From: Anisus vortex
Lineage: Eukaryota; Mollusca; Gastropoda; Planorbidae
Reading direction: 5' to 3'
DNA: 64,000 bases
Assembly: GCA_949126835.1 (NCBI GenBank)
Contig: OX421500.1
Coordinates: forward strand, 17,428,181 to 17,492,180
Shown: positions 30,668 to 44,400 of the stretch, one piece after another
Layout of the letters: every line of letters starts with the position of its first letter
Numbering within the stretch: the first letter of the stretch is position 1
Program-made: the position numbers and the translations under genes
The notes under the pieces: generated by a model
What the model saw: only the letters and a program-made list of their open reading frames with translations
What the model was told of the DNA's origin: nothing
The model's database searches: none

Positions 30668-32766
30668 CTTTAGTGCCAATAAAATTAGATTTAAACATCT
30701 AAATGGAAAAAAAGAAAAACAATGTAACGAAAAAGTATTTTAAGCAATGAATGTTCATCATATAGTAATAAAACAATAATTGTAAATAGGCCAATACACT
30801 ACTTTATATTTAATGACAACAAGTAAACTCAATCACGAATTCGACTGTTAATATATTAACGACAAATAACGTTTTTATATTTTGCAAATTATATGAAAGT
30901 GAAACATAACTTACTGTCAAAGCTTTTAGGCAAGTACATCACGACAACTAATTTATTTATTACATTTCTCATCTTATTACGGCCCAATAATAATTACTTT
31001 TTAATTTTGCTTTTTCTGCTCAGCATCGAGTTGCAATCCGACATTTGGGGCATTTAAGTAGAGTTATTATATTCCTTTCTTGCATTTCTATGGTGCTAAT
31101 TGTTATTTTTTTTAATGTTGCCAAATGATATCGATAGCAACAAGGGAGCCGACCATATTAGAATAAAGGAAAAGGCTAATGTTGCCCAATGCCAATATTG
31201 GCATTGCTTTAGTAAGCTTAGGTAGCAGAAAAGAGGAACTAAAATGTGCATTTAGAAAACTCTAGTGTTAAGGAGTTTAGCGTGTATAGGACCTGACAGC
31301 CACATATAGAAATAGTAAATAGGTAAATGTTCTTATCTTTACGATATCAACCTCATCTCGCTTTTTCACTTTTAACGAATGGGGGTCAGATATGCTGCCC
31401 ATTAAAGGTGAACAATCTGCAGTTTCTTTTGACTTAAATTTCACTCCAGAATATATAAATTAAGCCACAACCTATCAAATCATTACATTTTCTTACCCAT
31501 CGGTTTTCACTGAATTGGTGATGCCTCCACTTAACTGTATCTAGTCTAGATGGACTGCGATTCATTTTAGTATAATTACATGGGCGAAATCTTTTCTACA
31601 GACGAATCAAAGAGGTATACATGTATAGAACATTTACGATTTACTATTTGTCTTGTAATATAAACATAAATATAATAAAAAAAAATTCAATTTTAAAGTT
31701 TATTTACATACATTTATGTTTTAATGATAATTTTTTCGTAATAAATTTGTTTTAGAAATATTATGACAAAAATGAAATAACGAATGCTATTTAGCACTTA
31801 TTTCAGCTTTATTTTCTTTGCATTTTATTATGTTTTTTTTCCAGCCAAATAAATGTTTGACGTTGCGGCATATAATTTATAAATAAAAAAATAATAATTT
31901 TATAATTTTTTTCCCGCTGTTTTGTTTTTAGATATATCTGCCTAAGTCGTAACAGTGCCAGTTAGAAGTTAATTTATCGGATTCAATCATGCCAAACGGC
32001 ACATTGTATCTTGGTTTTGTATCTTCAATAGTAGGAAGAAAATGTGACAAAAAAGGAATAGCTTAAGGCTCACATTTGAAAAAAGTGTATTGAGTGATGT
32101 TAAGAAAGTTAATAAGCGGAAGTAAGGAGAAATGATTTGGTCAGTTGTCGGTTTTTTGTCAGTAATTGTCGTATTTTAATACATTACTTAATGCTTTCTA
32201 GAATTAAAACAGTTTTAATTACACATGCACTAATCAGCAGATATATACATTGTATAACATTCATATTATTATTTTAAAAAAATAAAAAAAATAATCTAGA
32301 CAAAAAAACGTTAAGAAAAAAAAAATTACAAAATGAAATTTTATATATGAATACTATTCTTATTAATATGAAAGAACATGTTTTAAGTTTCAACTATTTC
32401 CATGACATTGAATGTATTTAGTGTCTCGCTTTTTGCAATCTTATATATTGACCTTGAGAGGGTTATAGAACATCTTTATGTCAGTTAGAAAAAAAACAAC
32501 AATTTTTTACTGTTTGCGTTTTTAATTATTTTTTGGCGTAAAAACACACTTTTACTGTTTATTGTTTGAACATTATCGAAAACTACGAATTTAATTAAGC
32601 AATTCGTCTCATTGTAAAGTTAATTACGATAATATTTTACTATTGAAACAACAAAAATAATAATTAAAGAATATCTGAAAGTCACTAAACGTTACTCGAC
32701 TTGTGATCTTTAGCTGATTTTTTTTTTATTTTTAAAAATATTGTCTTTTATTAATAACGCAAGTTT
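30668..32766. other. No gene recognised
   Basis: AT-rich DNA on both strands. No exon, repeat family or RNA gene could be supported. Confidence 0.5.
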
Positions 32767-33403
32767 TGTGGGAGGTACTGAAGCCTAGACTTTTCTAAGA
32801 ATCCTAGACTGTTCTAAGAATCCACTCTTGTGCCGACTGCAAATTCTCGGAATGGCTAGAAATAGTTTATTATTTCTCGTACAGGGGAGTTCATGTTAAA
32901 ACTATCATTTTTAATATGAGTTTTGTAAGGATAACATTATTTTCACTTCTTCTAGTAATATGTCTGTTCCCCGCTCTTCTCCTCGAATATTTAATGATTC
33001 AAGTTGTCTTCAAGGCAGCTAGTTTTGTAGATACTTTCCTTTGAGCTTGTTATGGACGCTTGTGTTGGCACTATTTTATTATTGCTGTAAATACTACATT
33101 TATTGTATATACTTTATCACCCGAATTAAATTATCAACAACATTTTCACTGAAGCTTCCTCGTCAAGTTACTATTCTATTTTTTGTTTCATTGTTTACAA
33201 TACGATAATATATTTATTTACAACTACAACGTCAAGGAAAGGAACTGTTAGAACGCAAATCCTGAGTTTGTACCCAGGACTTTAAGGAGAGTTCGTGTAA
33301 TACTGAAATATAAATAATAATAACCAAAGTCTACCCTAGGACTAACGAGAATTATCAACAACATTTACACGGCTTTGGCCACAAGGGGATAGTGGTCGTA
33401 ACA
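32767..33403 (+). mobile_element. Solo LTR, relative of the Gmr1-like element
   Basis: Starts TGTGGGAGG and ends GGTCGTAACA, followed by ATAT. It aligns with 15171-15986 from CTAGACTTTTC to the end. Its last 170 bp, reverse-complemented, match the LTR of the element at 20849 (CCCCTTGTGGCCA, TTCTCGTTAGTCCTAGGG, CAGTATTACACGAACTC). Plus orientation; no internal region. Confidence 0.65.
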
Positions 33404-35620
33404 ATATACAGAATATGCCAACAAGATCACAATAAAATAAACTGAGACATTATCTTATACATACATATACAAAAGCAAAAAAAAAGAAATTTAAAGAAAG
33501 ACCCGCATTGTCAACCATTTAAATGCTAGAAAATTAATAATATTAGCCTAATAAATTTTATTTAATGGAATTTGTTCTAATGTAGTTGTTTTTAAATAGC
33601 TAAAAGTACTATTGTCAAAACTTACCTCTATACATGGAAATGCTTATTTTTGTAAACTTTTTTCTTATTTTGACATTAATTTAATGTGGTAGTTGTTTTT
33701 TTTAGAAGCTTTTGGCTCCATACTTGTGAATTGAAAAATATTAATTCTTGTATTTCCACAACAACAATATTTACGTAGCCAGAAAAACGACCATATATTT
33801 CACATTCGTCTCACATATCAAAACTACATATTCACATTTATTATGCGTTGGCATAAATATTTCTTTTGTTTTCTTGTGTAACAAAACGGAGATTTGTTAA
33901 TGATATGAAATATTTTATGTCAAAAACATTTTTTTCGGAAAACTTTACCTATTAAATTCATTAAGAATGTCTGAATTGTTTTTCAGCTATATTTGTGTTA
34001 TCAAAAAACACGAAAGTAGCGACAATTGAAAGCAGCCACTTCAACTGAAAACCACCCCTCGATTAGACTAAAACTTATAAAACGAATGCATTGGCTACAT
34101 ATGTAACAATAAAGCATGTTACAGCAAATCTGTCCAATATTTAGCTGGGTTAACTAAAACATGCTAGCAACTAGAAAACGTTATCTCTATTGACTATATT
34201 GAATGTGTCGTGCTTTAAAATAAAAATAGTGTTAGGCACGCTAAAATATGAAATAGCAGAATGGCTCATTTATCAACATGTTTGATAAGGACAAGCACAT
34301 AGCCGATAACGGTCGTTGGAATTTACGTAATTATATCACTTAAATTAAAACGTACAGGCAAAGAGAGCTAAACCATAGGCATAGCCACGGAGGTATGGAA
34401 GGGGACTTATACACCCACCCCCCACGCATATTATTTCTCCAACCTGATAAATTAACATTATTATATTAATTGTTCATTATTTTATCAATATAGTTTTTGA
34501 AATATTGAATGATTCTAACTACTTAACGTTTCACTACAGATTTTATTATGTACTTACACTATTTTTATTCAATAGTTTTGGGCTTTGTGGAACTGTTACC
34601 AGTTCTTTCAGCACAAAGTCGAATGTCGCCTAACGTATGTTTGTTGGAGTATGGCCAGGTGTTATTGTAAGTTAAGGGAAGACAATAAGTGCGTGTGTTT
34701 TTTGTTTGCGTAGTGTAGCAACAATAATAATTTATATTGTAAAAACAAGTATTGAATTAATTAAAATTAGGTATGCTTCATCTCTTTTGCCATCTTTCTG
34801 TGTCGAAACCCCCACCCCAACACACACACATCGACATATACAAATTGAAATACATCACTTCGAATTACTATATGTGCTTACTTGCCCCTAACATCTCATC
34901 CAATTTTGAACTATTTGCCCCCCCCCCTTTTTTTTTCATTGAAATCTTGGCCACGCCACCGAAAGTGAATGCCCTATTTGATATATTTGTAAATTGTATT
35001 AGGCCAATCGCCGGAAGTAATGAGATAATTGGATTAAAGCGATAAATACACTTTTCAATATACATAATGTTATCAACAAGGACAATGTATTTATCTTTTT
35101 TCGTTGCTGGTTTTTGTGTCGGGTTGTGACACGATTTTTTTTTTTTTGCGGCCTATTAGGCGCCGACATTGCGTGGGCACGGTTGTGTAAATGCTGAGGG
35201 GGGGGGGAGGAGGGCGTTTTAATGCCGGTGGGCGGACTGTATAGGCGCTCATTATAAAACACATCAGCTCATATAATATATAATTTAATTGTGTTTTAGA
35301 ACAAAATTGTTACATATTATTAGGATAATCTCCTTAATGATCTTTAGACGAATGGATATGGGTAAGGTAATAATCTTCTTTATAGAAGCAGAGTTTGTAA
35401 TGTAAGTATAAGAATATATCACTTAAGGCGAATAGATAAACTGCAAACTTAGGCTGCAAACGCAGTGGGCACAAACACCAACACACCTTCGGCACGTATC
35501 TTAAGCCGAACGCCAATTGTAGGATTGAACTGGGATTGGCACAAACGCAGTGCGCGATACGACTTGCGTTCAACTTTTAGCCAGCGAAAGCCTAGAGATC
35601 ATGTGACACACAGGTCGTTC
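33404..35620. other. No gene recognised; low-complexity and repeat-like DNA
   Basis: Contains C-rich and G-rich runs (34919-34927, 35199-35213). An imperfect inverted pair, CATAGCCACGGAGG near 34381 and the complement of GGCGTGGCC near 34950, may bound a small non-autonomous DNA element. No coding sequence is supported. Confidence 0.4.
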
Positions 35621-35624
35621 CAAA

Positions 35625-35684
35625 ATGAAGGCGCTGTGCATTGCAGCTTTGCAGCTTGTTCTATTTTATTGGCTCGGGAAAAGG
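35625..35684 (+). CDS. Candidate signal-peptide first exon (weak)
   Basis: An ATG opens MKALCIAALQLVLFYWLGK, a plausible signal peptide, followed by AAAAG and GTATTA, a possible splice donor. Without splicing the frame runs to 35816 with no recognisable domain. No partner exon was identified, so this may be chance. Confidence 0.2.
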
Positions 35685-35819
35685 TATTATAGGGCAACGG
35701 AACTGGGTTCATCACATATTTTGAAAGAGAGAAAGGTTTGGGGAATACCATCATCTTTTATACGAGGTTTCATACAAGTCCTTGATCACAACAAACAAAC
35801 AAACAGACAAACATAAAAC

Positions 35820-38539
35820 AACAATTAATGTACAAAACAAACAAGTCAGAACAAAGCAAAAACAGAAGCAACAAGAAAACGTACTGATTATTATAAAGTA
35901 CTGTAACTTTTTGTTGATCAAATTCCGATCCAATGTGGTGTATATAATCATTGACATTATGGAAAAAAGAAATAGCTTCTTGATTGTCTTTTCAAGTCCT
36001 AAAAGAAAACATTTAAATGTACTGCTCTTGCTGGCCAGACGAAGTGTGCAATATTATTACCGTATTTTATTTTTTTAAATCTCGCTAAATATTTCACAAA
36101 TTTAAATTCTGCTCGATTCTCCCCTTGATTTTTAGTCGCTGAATTCAAAAATGAAATCAGATATTGTATGCGATGCTTTCTCGATGAGAAAATTGACAGT
36201 GAAAATTTCCCTAGTCCAGCCATAAGACGTCACATATTCAAGGTCAAAGCGACTACTGGCAACCGTGAAAAAAACAAAGGCATGAGATGTAGCAAGCCAG
36301 TTGTGCACTCTCGTCAAAAAAGTTGGTGCGAAGGCGTGTTGTTGAAGTCCGAAGTCGTGTTGAACTCACTGCGTGCGGTTACAAGGTTTAAATAGTGTCA
36401 CCAACACCGACTGACAACGAAAGCCGTATTCACCGCGTTTGTAGCTTTAGACAACCTTGTGACATGTATCCAGACCTTTTTGTTTTCTCCCTGCTAACAT
36501 TGTACAATCATGTCAAGCTACAAGTTGTAATCTTAAAGTATTATATTTTGAAATTCCTATGACTGACTGAAAAGGTTTTTAAAATTTCGCCATAGGCTTA
36601 TCAAATAGTCGGCTTCTATTACCAAATTGTCTTTCACCGAAACATCTAATCAGTGGCGCTGATTCCACATATACCGCCTCTAGGAATCAAACGGCTCTAA
36701 AACTATATTGAAATAATCAAAGACAACAAAGCATGAAATGTACGTTTGATACATAATAACATAAGAGAACATGTAATGAAACCCGTTACTTAAATGATAG
36801 ACCTAGTGATGTTGAAGTATGACAATATTATGCGTTCAAGATAAACCTTAAATTGTTTGATTGCTTGGAAATCTAAGCTCTATACTTCATCTGTACTAGT
36901 TTAATCACCCTATGTAAGCAGCGCAATCTTTGCGATAATTTTTTTTAAATATATTTACACAAAAATATTTATATTTTGTCTTATATTACAAATGCTGATG
37001 AAAACGTTGAATTCAAATAAATGAAAGCATACCCAATATTGCAGTAACAGATTATAATAAACCTTAATAATAGCTATACAAATATGTTATGCTTTCAAAA
37101 AATGTGTTCAATGCGGGCTCTTTTTCCTTTTCAAGTATTTATTGGGAATATATGTTCAACAGTTTTACGATAAAGGAACTCGAAATTCTAAATGACATTA
37201 TTAAATTAATAATTTACTTTGTAGTTGCAAGTTGGGTTATAATTTTGCACACAAAAAAATACTAAAAATTAGCAATTTCTTAAAGATGAATGATACAAAA
37301 ATATAAAAAAATACTAAAAATTAGCAATTTCTTAAAGATGAATTTCTTAATGAATAGCATCATTCTAGAATATTATGAAATAACACACATTTTAAATATA
37401 GGCCTAAGTATTTCATTCGTAAAATATTCAACAGTTAAAAAAAATAACTCTGATCAAGGTCGAGCTGATTAGATATTTCGCTATTGTGATTTAAAAAAGG
37501 TTATTGGGTTTTTGTATTAAAAGAAAAAAATAAGAGAGAGAAAGGTCGTGTATATGATGTTTATACTTTGTATTGATATTAATATATAGAGTTCTATATT
37601 ACTACTTTTTGTATGCTTATTACCTTTATCTATGATTTAGTAGTAAAATATACCGCAATAATCATTATTAAATAGTTTTTTTATTAGCTGAATTTTATAT
37701 CTTGCAACTACAAATAATTATCATAATAGTCCAGGGTTCACCAATAATTTGACATGTTTGTCAAATGCAGCGAACATAAAGCTGCTTTGAACTAAGGTAT
37801 CTAAAACAACAACATAACTTTAACAGTTTATGGAAACTCGTATTACATTTCATACAGTCAATGAAAAGGAACTGATTACAGAACATGCACGTGTTGAGTA
37901 TCGCGGCAGTAAAAAAAAGTACAATCTTTTCAATGGCTTTCTTTGGTTCAACAGTGAAGGAAATTGGAACATGTCATCGGGTAAAGATTAAACAAATCGC
38001 TCTTGCACAAACAGGTTGTATAACTTTTAAAAGCTTGTTTGACAGTTTAAATTTTAAATAATAGACCCTGAGAAGCTACGCTTAATAACTCGTTTGATAA
38101 TCTAAATATGCTTCTTACGACCTCTGAGAGAAATATATTTTTTTTTCCTAAACCGAGGTTTAAACAAATAGAAGTTACAACAATTCCTTAAACTATAAAA
38201 TAGAATTATCTGATTCATATGTTTGTAGCATTTACATCTATTTTACTAAAAGCATAGTTTTTTTTTTTAATATCAAGTTATATCAATATTTTGATGTTCT
38301 AAGTAAAGAAACTTTTGGTCTGATACAGAAAAGTTTTTTAACATGCTGCGTAATCATTTATACTAGTCGTCTACATTGTCGTTGCTATGTTAATTTTTAA
38401 ATTTGATTATTGAGAATAACTATTTCACTTTTTGCACACGGCTATCCACTTCTTCGGCATCCTTAAGTCTCGCGAGATGATAGTGCATCACCGAGGGTTG
38501 ATGTTGCATTTCCTCATATGGCTGAGCAGGCATATCCTT
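35820..38539. other. No gene recognised
   Basis: AT-rich. It contains a 39-bp direct repeat (37253-37291 and 37305-37343). Nothing else supported. Confidence 0.5.
37253..37343. repeat. 39-bp direct repeat, 52-bp period
   Basis: The sequence from AAAAAAATACTAAAAATTAG to AAAGATGAAT occurs twice without a mismatch. Confidence 0.9.
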
Positions 38540-39290
38540 GAATGACATTCTTTATCACATCTTTTACACACGTGTTTTGTGCTTTCCATTTTCTTCGCCT
38601 TTCTTCTAGCTCTTTTAGCTATGGCCCCCTCCATTCTATTTTCTTTTGCTTTTTTTGCCCCTTTCTTGACAGCAGTGTGCGAGGTGGATCGACCTCTGCT
38701 TTACATTCCCATCATGTGTGCTTATCCTGGCTGCTCTCATGTCCCTCTGGCAGTCATCTTTGGCGACCAGTTTTTCTCTTTCCAGATGGCTTTTCTCTAT
38801 ATAGAAGGTCCTTAGGGATTCTACCTGAACTCATCTTTTTACATGCCCAAGCCATCTTAGCCGTCTTTCACTAAGGACTCCGAACATGCTTTGGGCGCCG
38901 GCGCGCGTCAGTACCTCAATATTAGGAACTTTGTCATGCTATTTAACGTCAAGGATGTGACGCAGGCACCTCAAGCGGCAGCTATTTAGCTTACCATGAT
39001 TCACTTCCATAGAGGAGCGTGCTGATGACGCAGGCCTGGTAGACACACAGTTTGGTCCTTTCTGTCAGCTTGGTATTGTCCCAAACCCGTTTACTAAGTT
39101 TAGCCCTTGTGGCAGCTGCCTTGCCGATTCTACTATTTAATAAATCCTCCATGAACAGTGAGCTGGAAACCTTGGACCCCAAGTAGGTGAAGCTGTTCAC
39201 AACCTCCAAGTTTTTGTTTTCTATGGTAATGGTAGGATCGCAGCATGTCTGGGGCCATGATATTTGGATTTATCATAGCCACCCTTACGA
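38540..39290 (-). pseudogene. LINE reverse-transcriptase C-terminal remnant
   Basis: The clearest frame (39209-38991) reads VVNSFTYLGSKVSSSLFMED, then LNSRIGKAAATRAKLSKRVW and VYQACVISTLLYGSESW. Further pieces follow in other frames toward 38540, including SGRIPKDLLYREKPSGKRKT. This is the order of RTE/craniate-type LINE C-termini. Stops and frame changes show it is dead. Plus-strand open frames here are shadows. Confidence 0.85.
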
Positions 39291-39639
39291 CTTACCTTGC
39301 ACTAAGTGATGAATTGTCTCCTGCTTGAAATTGATTTTTAGACTAAGCCATTGGTAATTTAAAATGTTTTTTTTCGTGATAAGTTCTATATAAAAGCATT
39401 ATCTCTTCTTTGAATAGTATTATTTTGGAGCATTGTGCATTAATCGTCCTGTCTGGGATAAAATGTCTCAAATATTTGTCTCGCGAACGGCAACTTGTAT
39501 CTTTGCTAACTTTTCTAAAAATGTTGAGATGGAGAACTAGCTTGTCTTTACGTAAAGTTGCAGTTTGTAACATAACTTTTACTTTGAAGTGATTAAGTCT
39601 TTTATAGTTTAAAAATAAAAGTAAGTAAGTAAAGTAAAA

Positions 39640-39722
39640 TAATCCTGTCAAACCAAGTTAATCCCTAGCACCGGCGAAACTGTGTTCATCAGTATTTATG
39701 GCCACGACATACCAGGGCATAT
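39640..39722 (-). repeat. Truncated copy of the SINE at 30.1 kb
   Basis: GCACCGGCGAAACTGTGTTC and TATGGCCACGACATACCAGG match the body of the SINE at 30108-30376. The tRNA-like head is absent. Confidence 0.55.
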
Positions 39723-40169
39723 AGGAGTTATAACTTAATGTGTATAATAATTTAGTATTACTTCAAACTTCATTCGAGCATCGTAACGAAGAAATCACAA
39801 GATGACAGGTAGTCTAAACAGCAAAATTTTCAATGTATTGTTCTCAATTCAAACAATTTTATTTATGCAGACTTGAAATAACAACAATACATATATGCAG
39901 ATTAGTTGACTATTCACAACAAAAACATTGAAATAACTAACTCAAACTAAATTTAATAAACACTTGGTATAAACCCCCAAAAGTTTCGATTGGTACTCAA
40001 GAATGTGTCATTAGGAGATTCGCAAAAATTAGTAAATAATACAAAAAAAGAAAAAAAGACTTTACTGCAAGCAATAAAAGAGCATATAAAGGGGACGAAA
40101 CCCGTGGTTAATGTAATTTAATATTTTAAGAGTTGATTCTGCCCCCTTCTCATATATATATACTAGGAA

Positions 40170-40254
<85 letters not shown>

Positions 40255-40273
40255 CTAGTACATTGCAATATAT

Positions 40274-40312
<39 letters not shown>

Positions 40313-41336
40313 CAAATCTCCGGCTCTATAAATCAGATAGAAACCCGATGTTTCAGTCCCCCCTCCCCTCTAACACACATACTGCATGTACAGCCTCATA
40401 TTGGGAAAGCCTAATTTGCATTGTTTATCAAAATTTCACTAAATACTACATTTTTCCTTCTCCACTTACAATTTCCACGTTCAGTAAACTATGTCAGAGG
40501 TTTTACGTTGATACAAATTTGTTCATTATGGAAATTACATCGGACACGTCTTTTTGTCGTCTTTTTGTCTTCTTTTGTTAGTTTGTAGATCAGATGTATG
40601 TGCTTGTACCATGATGCAATATATTGTTAGCTAAGTGATCGACCTATTATAGAATTATATCGCCCTGCGCCGTTTAGAAAGACACATTTACTGAAATCAT
40701 AAATAATCATACACATCAACACACTGAATGAGAACGTTCAACGTCATGTGGAAATGCGCCTCCAGTACGAACATAAAAACGAAGCGTACACCACTAGGAC
40801 TAGCCAAAGACTGACATTATAATTTATAAGTAAGCGATAGTTGATTTTGGAAAAAAAAATAACAACATTAAGCATTCTCTGAGAGTGAAATTAATGTTTG
40901 CAAGACATTTAATAAATAAATTGCAATGTGCGGATCCAACTGTGACATGGTTAGGGATGTATTTGTTTTTTTGTTTTTTTTTAAACTAGCCACATGTTTT
41001 AATTATCTTTATCAACATCGTAAACATTTACATTGTTGAGTTAATTGTGTGCAAAGCCTATTTTTCAGATTTCAATTTGCAAAATGGTATAGTACATTCA
41101 TTTGGTTGTGAACTATTCACAGATACATATCAGTATATTTTAATATAAAATTTAAAAAAGAAAGCATACTTAAAAACTGTTTGGGTCTTTAACTAACACA
41201 TAAACTAACACTAATGACCAAACTAATTGTAACTTTTAAAGTTATTATAATTTTTTTTCAGTACGTCAGTAGTTTAAGAAGATATATTGCGCACGTTTTA
41301 AATGGGTACCAATAAAGTAAATAAGTGATTTCATAT
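39723..41336. other. AT-rich DNA with long (TA)n arrays
   Basis: TA runs at about 40170-40252 and 40273-40310. No gene recognised. Confidence 0.6.
40170..40310. repeat. (TA)n microsatellite pair
   Basis: Two TA-dinucleotide blocks separated by about 20 bp containing TTGCTAGTACATTGC. Frames that encode alternating I and Y here are artefacts. Confidence 0.95.
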
Positions 41337-41458
41337 TTATAATGGGTCGGTTTCACAAATGAATCTGAAATTTTCTAAACAACTGAAATCATTCATCAGA
41401 TTAGTTCCCGCATTGAAAACTGTACAATCTTCCTTGTCTTGATAGTTGTTTGGCTCAC
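41337..41458 (-). CDS. Lectin gene exon 5: EPN motif, C-terminus and stop
   Basis: A 122-bp terminal exon, acceptor CAG before GTGAGCC. It reads EPNNYQDKEDCTVF, then NLMNDFSCLENFRFICETDP and L then TAA. EPN marks mannose-type specificity. The second calcium motif, usually WND, reads MND here, so the aromatic residue is lost. The two cysteines of FSC and FIC complete the domain's disulfides. Confidence 0.9.
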
Positions 41459-44400
41459 CTGAAACCAATAAATACATGTACACAATAAATACAAATGCTA
41501 CACAGATTCAAAGCTTGTATTCATAAATATAAATTTACCCGTTATGTATATTGATACATAATGTTTCTTTCAATGGTCATAATGTTCTCAAAATAAATTG
41601 AAGTATTAAAGGATCAATCATTAGTTGTTTTTTTTTTCATCCAAATCTTACTATTACGTAACAGGTAGTAGCTTACTTTATGTGCAGGCATATTTTCTTT
41701 TCATTAGAAGATTGTCAAAGCTATTGTGTACAAACTTAAGTAGAATTCAGACGAATTATTTTTACATGTTCATTGGTTTAAAGTCAAAGGTCAAATTAAT
41801 TACCAAATTGAGAAAGTTAATACACGTTTGTATCTTGTACCATTTCATTTTATATTTACGAATCCGACTGACAAATAAGAATAGTATTTAGATAACAGTA
41901 AATATGGCATGATATGACATGACAGTAAAGTAAGTAACGTTCGCCTGTTCTTTTTGTTTTGTATCATTGCTAAGGTCAAACACAGGCTTCTCCTTAACGT
42001 AGAAAGAGATCGTGGAATACTAGTAATTATCTCTTAATATCAAAGAGGAACATATTTAGTTACTTTTAATTAAAAATGGAATTAAATTCATCAACGTAAC
42101 AATACATTGGCAGTTAAAACACTCACAACGCCGCGACGCCTGCAACGTACCGATGTCTAATTTTCATTCTTTAGTCCCAAGAGGACTCTAGGACGATGCC
42201 TATGAAACACCGCCTTAGAGGCGACTGAAGATCTCTTCCCTGACATAGATTTCTCTCTTAGAGCCGGGTTTAAGATAAGCGATAGTAGGCCATGTATGTA
42301 ATGCAGGTAGGAACGGAGGTAGCAATCTTTACTCCTTACATCTGTGACCCATGTCCACCTTATCTAAATAGGGTCAGAGATACAGAACAAGGAGAAAACC
42401 ACGAGTCGTACCCAAGACTTTAAAAAATGGCAATGATATTGCATCCGATTAACCACTATGTTCATTTGTAATATCTACCCACGAATGTTAAACAATGTCA
42501 ATACATTTCATTGATTATCCTTCTACATGAAAAATTGAAGTAACCTACATATAGTATTGATGTTGTTTAGGCATTAAAAAAAGCCCTTGGTCACATGCGG
42601 GTTTTTAGAATTCAATATGGAATTACTGACTCAGTTTTCAACAATACTAGTAACACACAGCAAAACTATTCGGTTAACAATGAGGATATATTCGTAATAA
42701 ATAATAATAAATTAAACCTAACCAATAAAATGTTGAATGCCCAACCAAGTACTTAGTATAATATGAAACACACATCAGATAAATAAACACGCCCGTTCAC
42801 CGTCTAACACAAACTCTCTCTCTACCCTTTCTACACACATACCCCGGTTTCCCCTGTCCTCACTGACCCCTGGTCAAAACAACTTCCAAGGAGGCGTGGC
42901 TTACATACCACTGACCCAACTGTTCGTCTAAACATTATATACAATTATTGTTTATTCCAATAAAATAAAAAAAATATATATAAAGGAACTTACCATCCAG
43001 AAATATAGTAAAATTGATATTGATGACGGAGTTGTCATCCTCCCATCTGTAAACTCCCTCATCGACTAGATCATTGAGACCAACCCAACTAAATCCAAAC
43101 ACTTTGTTGGCGTCAGACATATTTAGGAGAAAGTAGAATTTTTCTGGTACTTTGACAGTGTAGAGATGTGCTCCATGGTCTAAATGTTCAAATGTAAAAT
43201 TATGTGTCAGTGTTACTCTAATGTGGATAACCTAATAAGAATAATACATATTGCTTATAAAACTTCATATTTATAGTAAATATAATGCAACTATCATGTT
43301 TCAATGTGGTGCTGATGAAAGTCAATTTTATTCATTAAGGATATGGGACTTTTCAATCTTCTCCTCCTATGTATACCTTTTTTCACGTTTTCATTATATT
43401 TTTTTTAAAATAACAACAACAACGTAAACATTACAGTAACAATGAAACAAAATACAATATATAATCTCTGTTGGTTGCAATATCTATGTTATGAGTAATT
43501 TTTGCGAAAAATAATTCTTAATCCATACATAGCATATTATTATGTGTACCTAGGTGGTCTACATCATTGAAGTCCTCTAGACATCAAAAGCTATCCATTT
43601 AGTCACTATTACAATCGTATATGTTGATTCTTGCAACAGCTTAAACGTTTTTTTTTTTTTCATTTCTATATTAATGCATTTAAAACGATTGAGAAAATTT
43701 TTCAGTTAGAATATAATGTAAATAAAATACTAGTCCCAGGCCACAGATCGTATTATTAAATATTTTCAATCCCACAGATTTTCTAATCTAGTTTATATTT
43801 TCATTGCGTTCTTTCTAATTTAAACACAAATTAATGAAAAATTAAGACTTCAAGGGAATTTAGAAAATTTAAATGTACACATACTACCTCTACAAAAGTC
43901 TCTAGCATTGCTATAATTTGCGGCTTTGATTGGCACCCAGATACACGCGGCAACACTACCATTGGACATCAATTGAAAGTTATCAACACTGTTATCACAC
44001 ATGGATCCGGGGGTGTAATAAAACTCTCCTGACAATGAGTTTAAATTACTTTTTGGAGGAATTAACCTCGAACCTAGAGGCAAAGAAATACAATACATAA
44101 TATAAAAATATAGTATATCTTTTTAGTATGAAAACAACAAATAAATAGACGTAGCATAAATTAATATGCAATATATAGAAAAGTATTTGTTTATATTTAT
44201 TGATATTTATTGAAAACTAAATGTATACTTTAGCCTAAATATTTTCATTTTCATTTTTTAGCTTTTTATACGAATATATATTCAAGCATCTTTACCTGGC
44301 GCACACACTTTTGAGGTTGGGTCAAATGTAAAGCTGTAGCAAGGGCTGGCGTAGAGGATACATTGTGTTGCACAAGAAATCGCTGAGAACGCACTAAAGG

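Noticed and set aside
38542..38874. Plus-strand hydrophobic frames resembling a signal peptide or membrane protein
   Set aside because: Antisense of a LINE C-terminal remnant that has clear motifs on the minus strand.
40062..40268. Frame encoding an Ile-Tyr repeat
   Set aside because: Translation of a (TA)n microsatellite.
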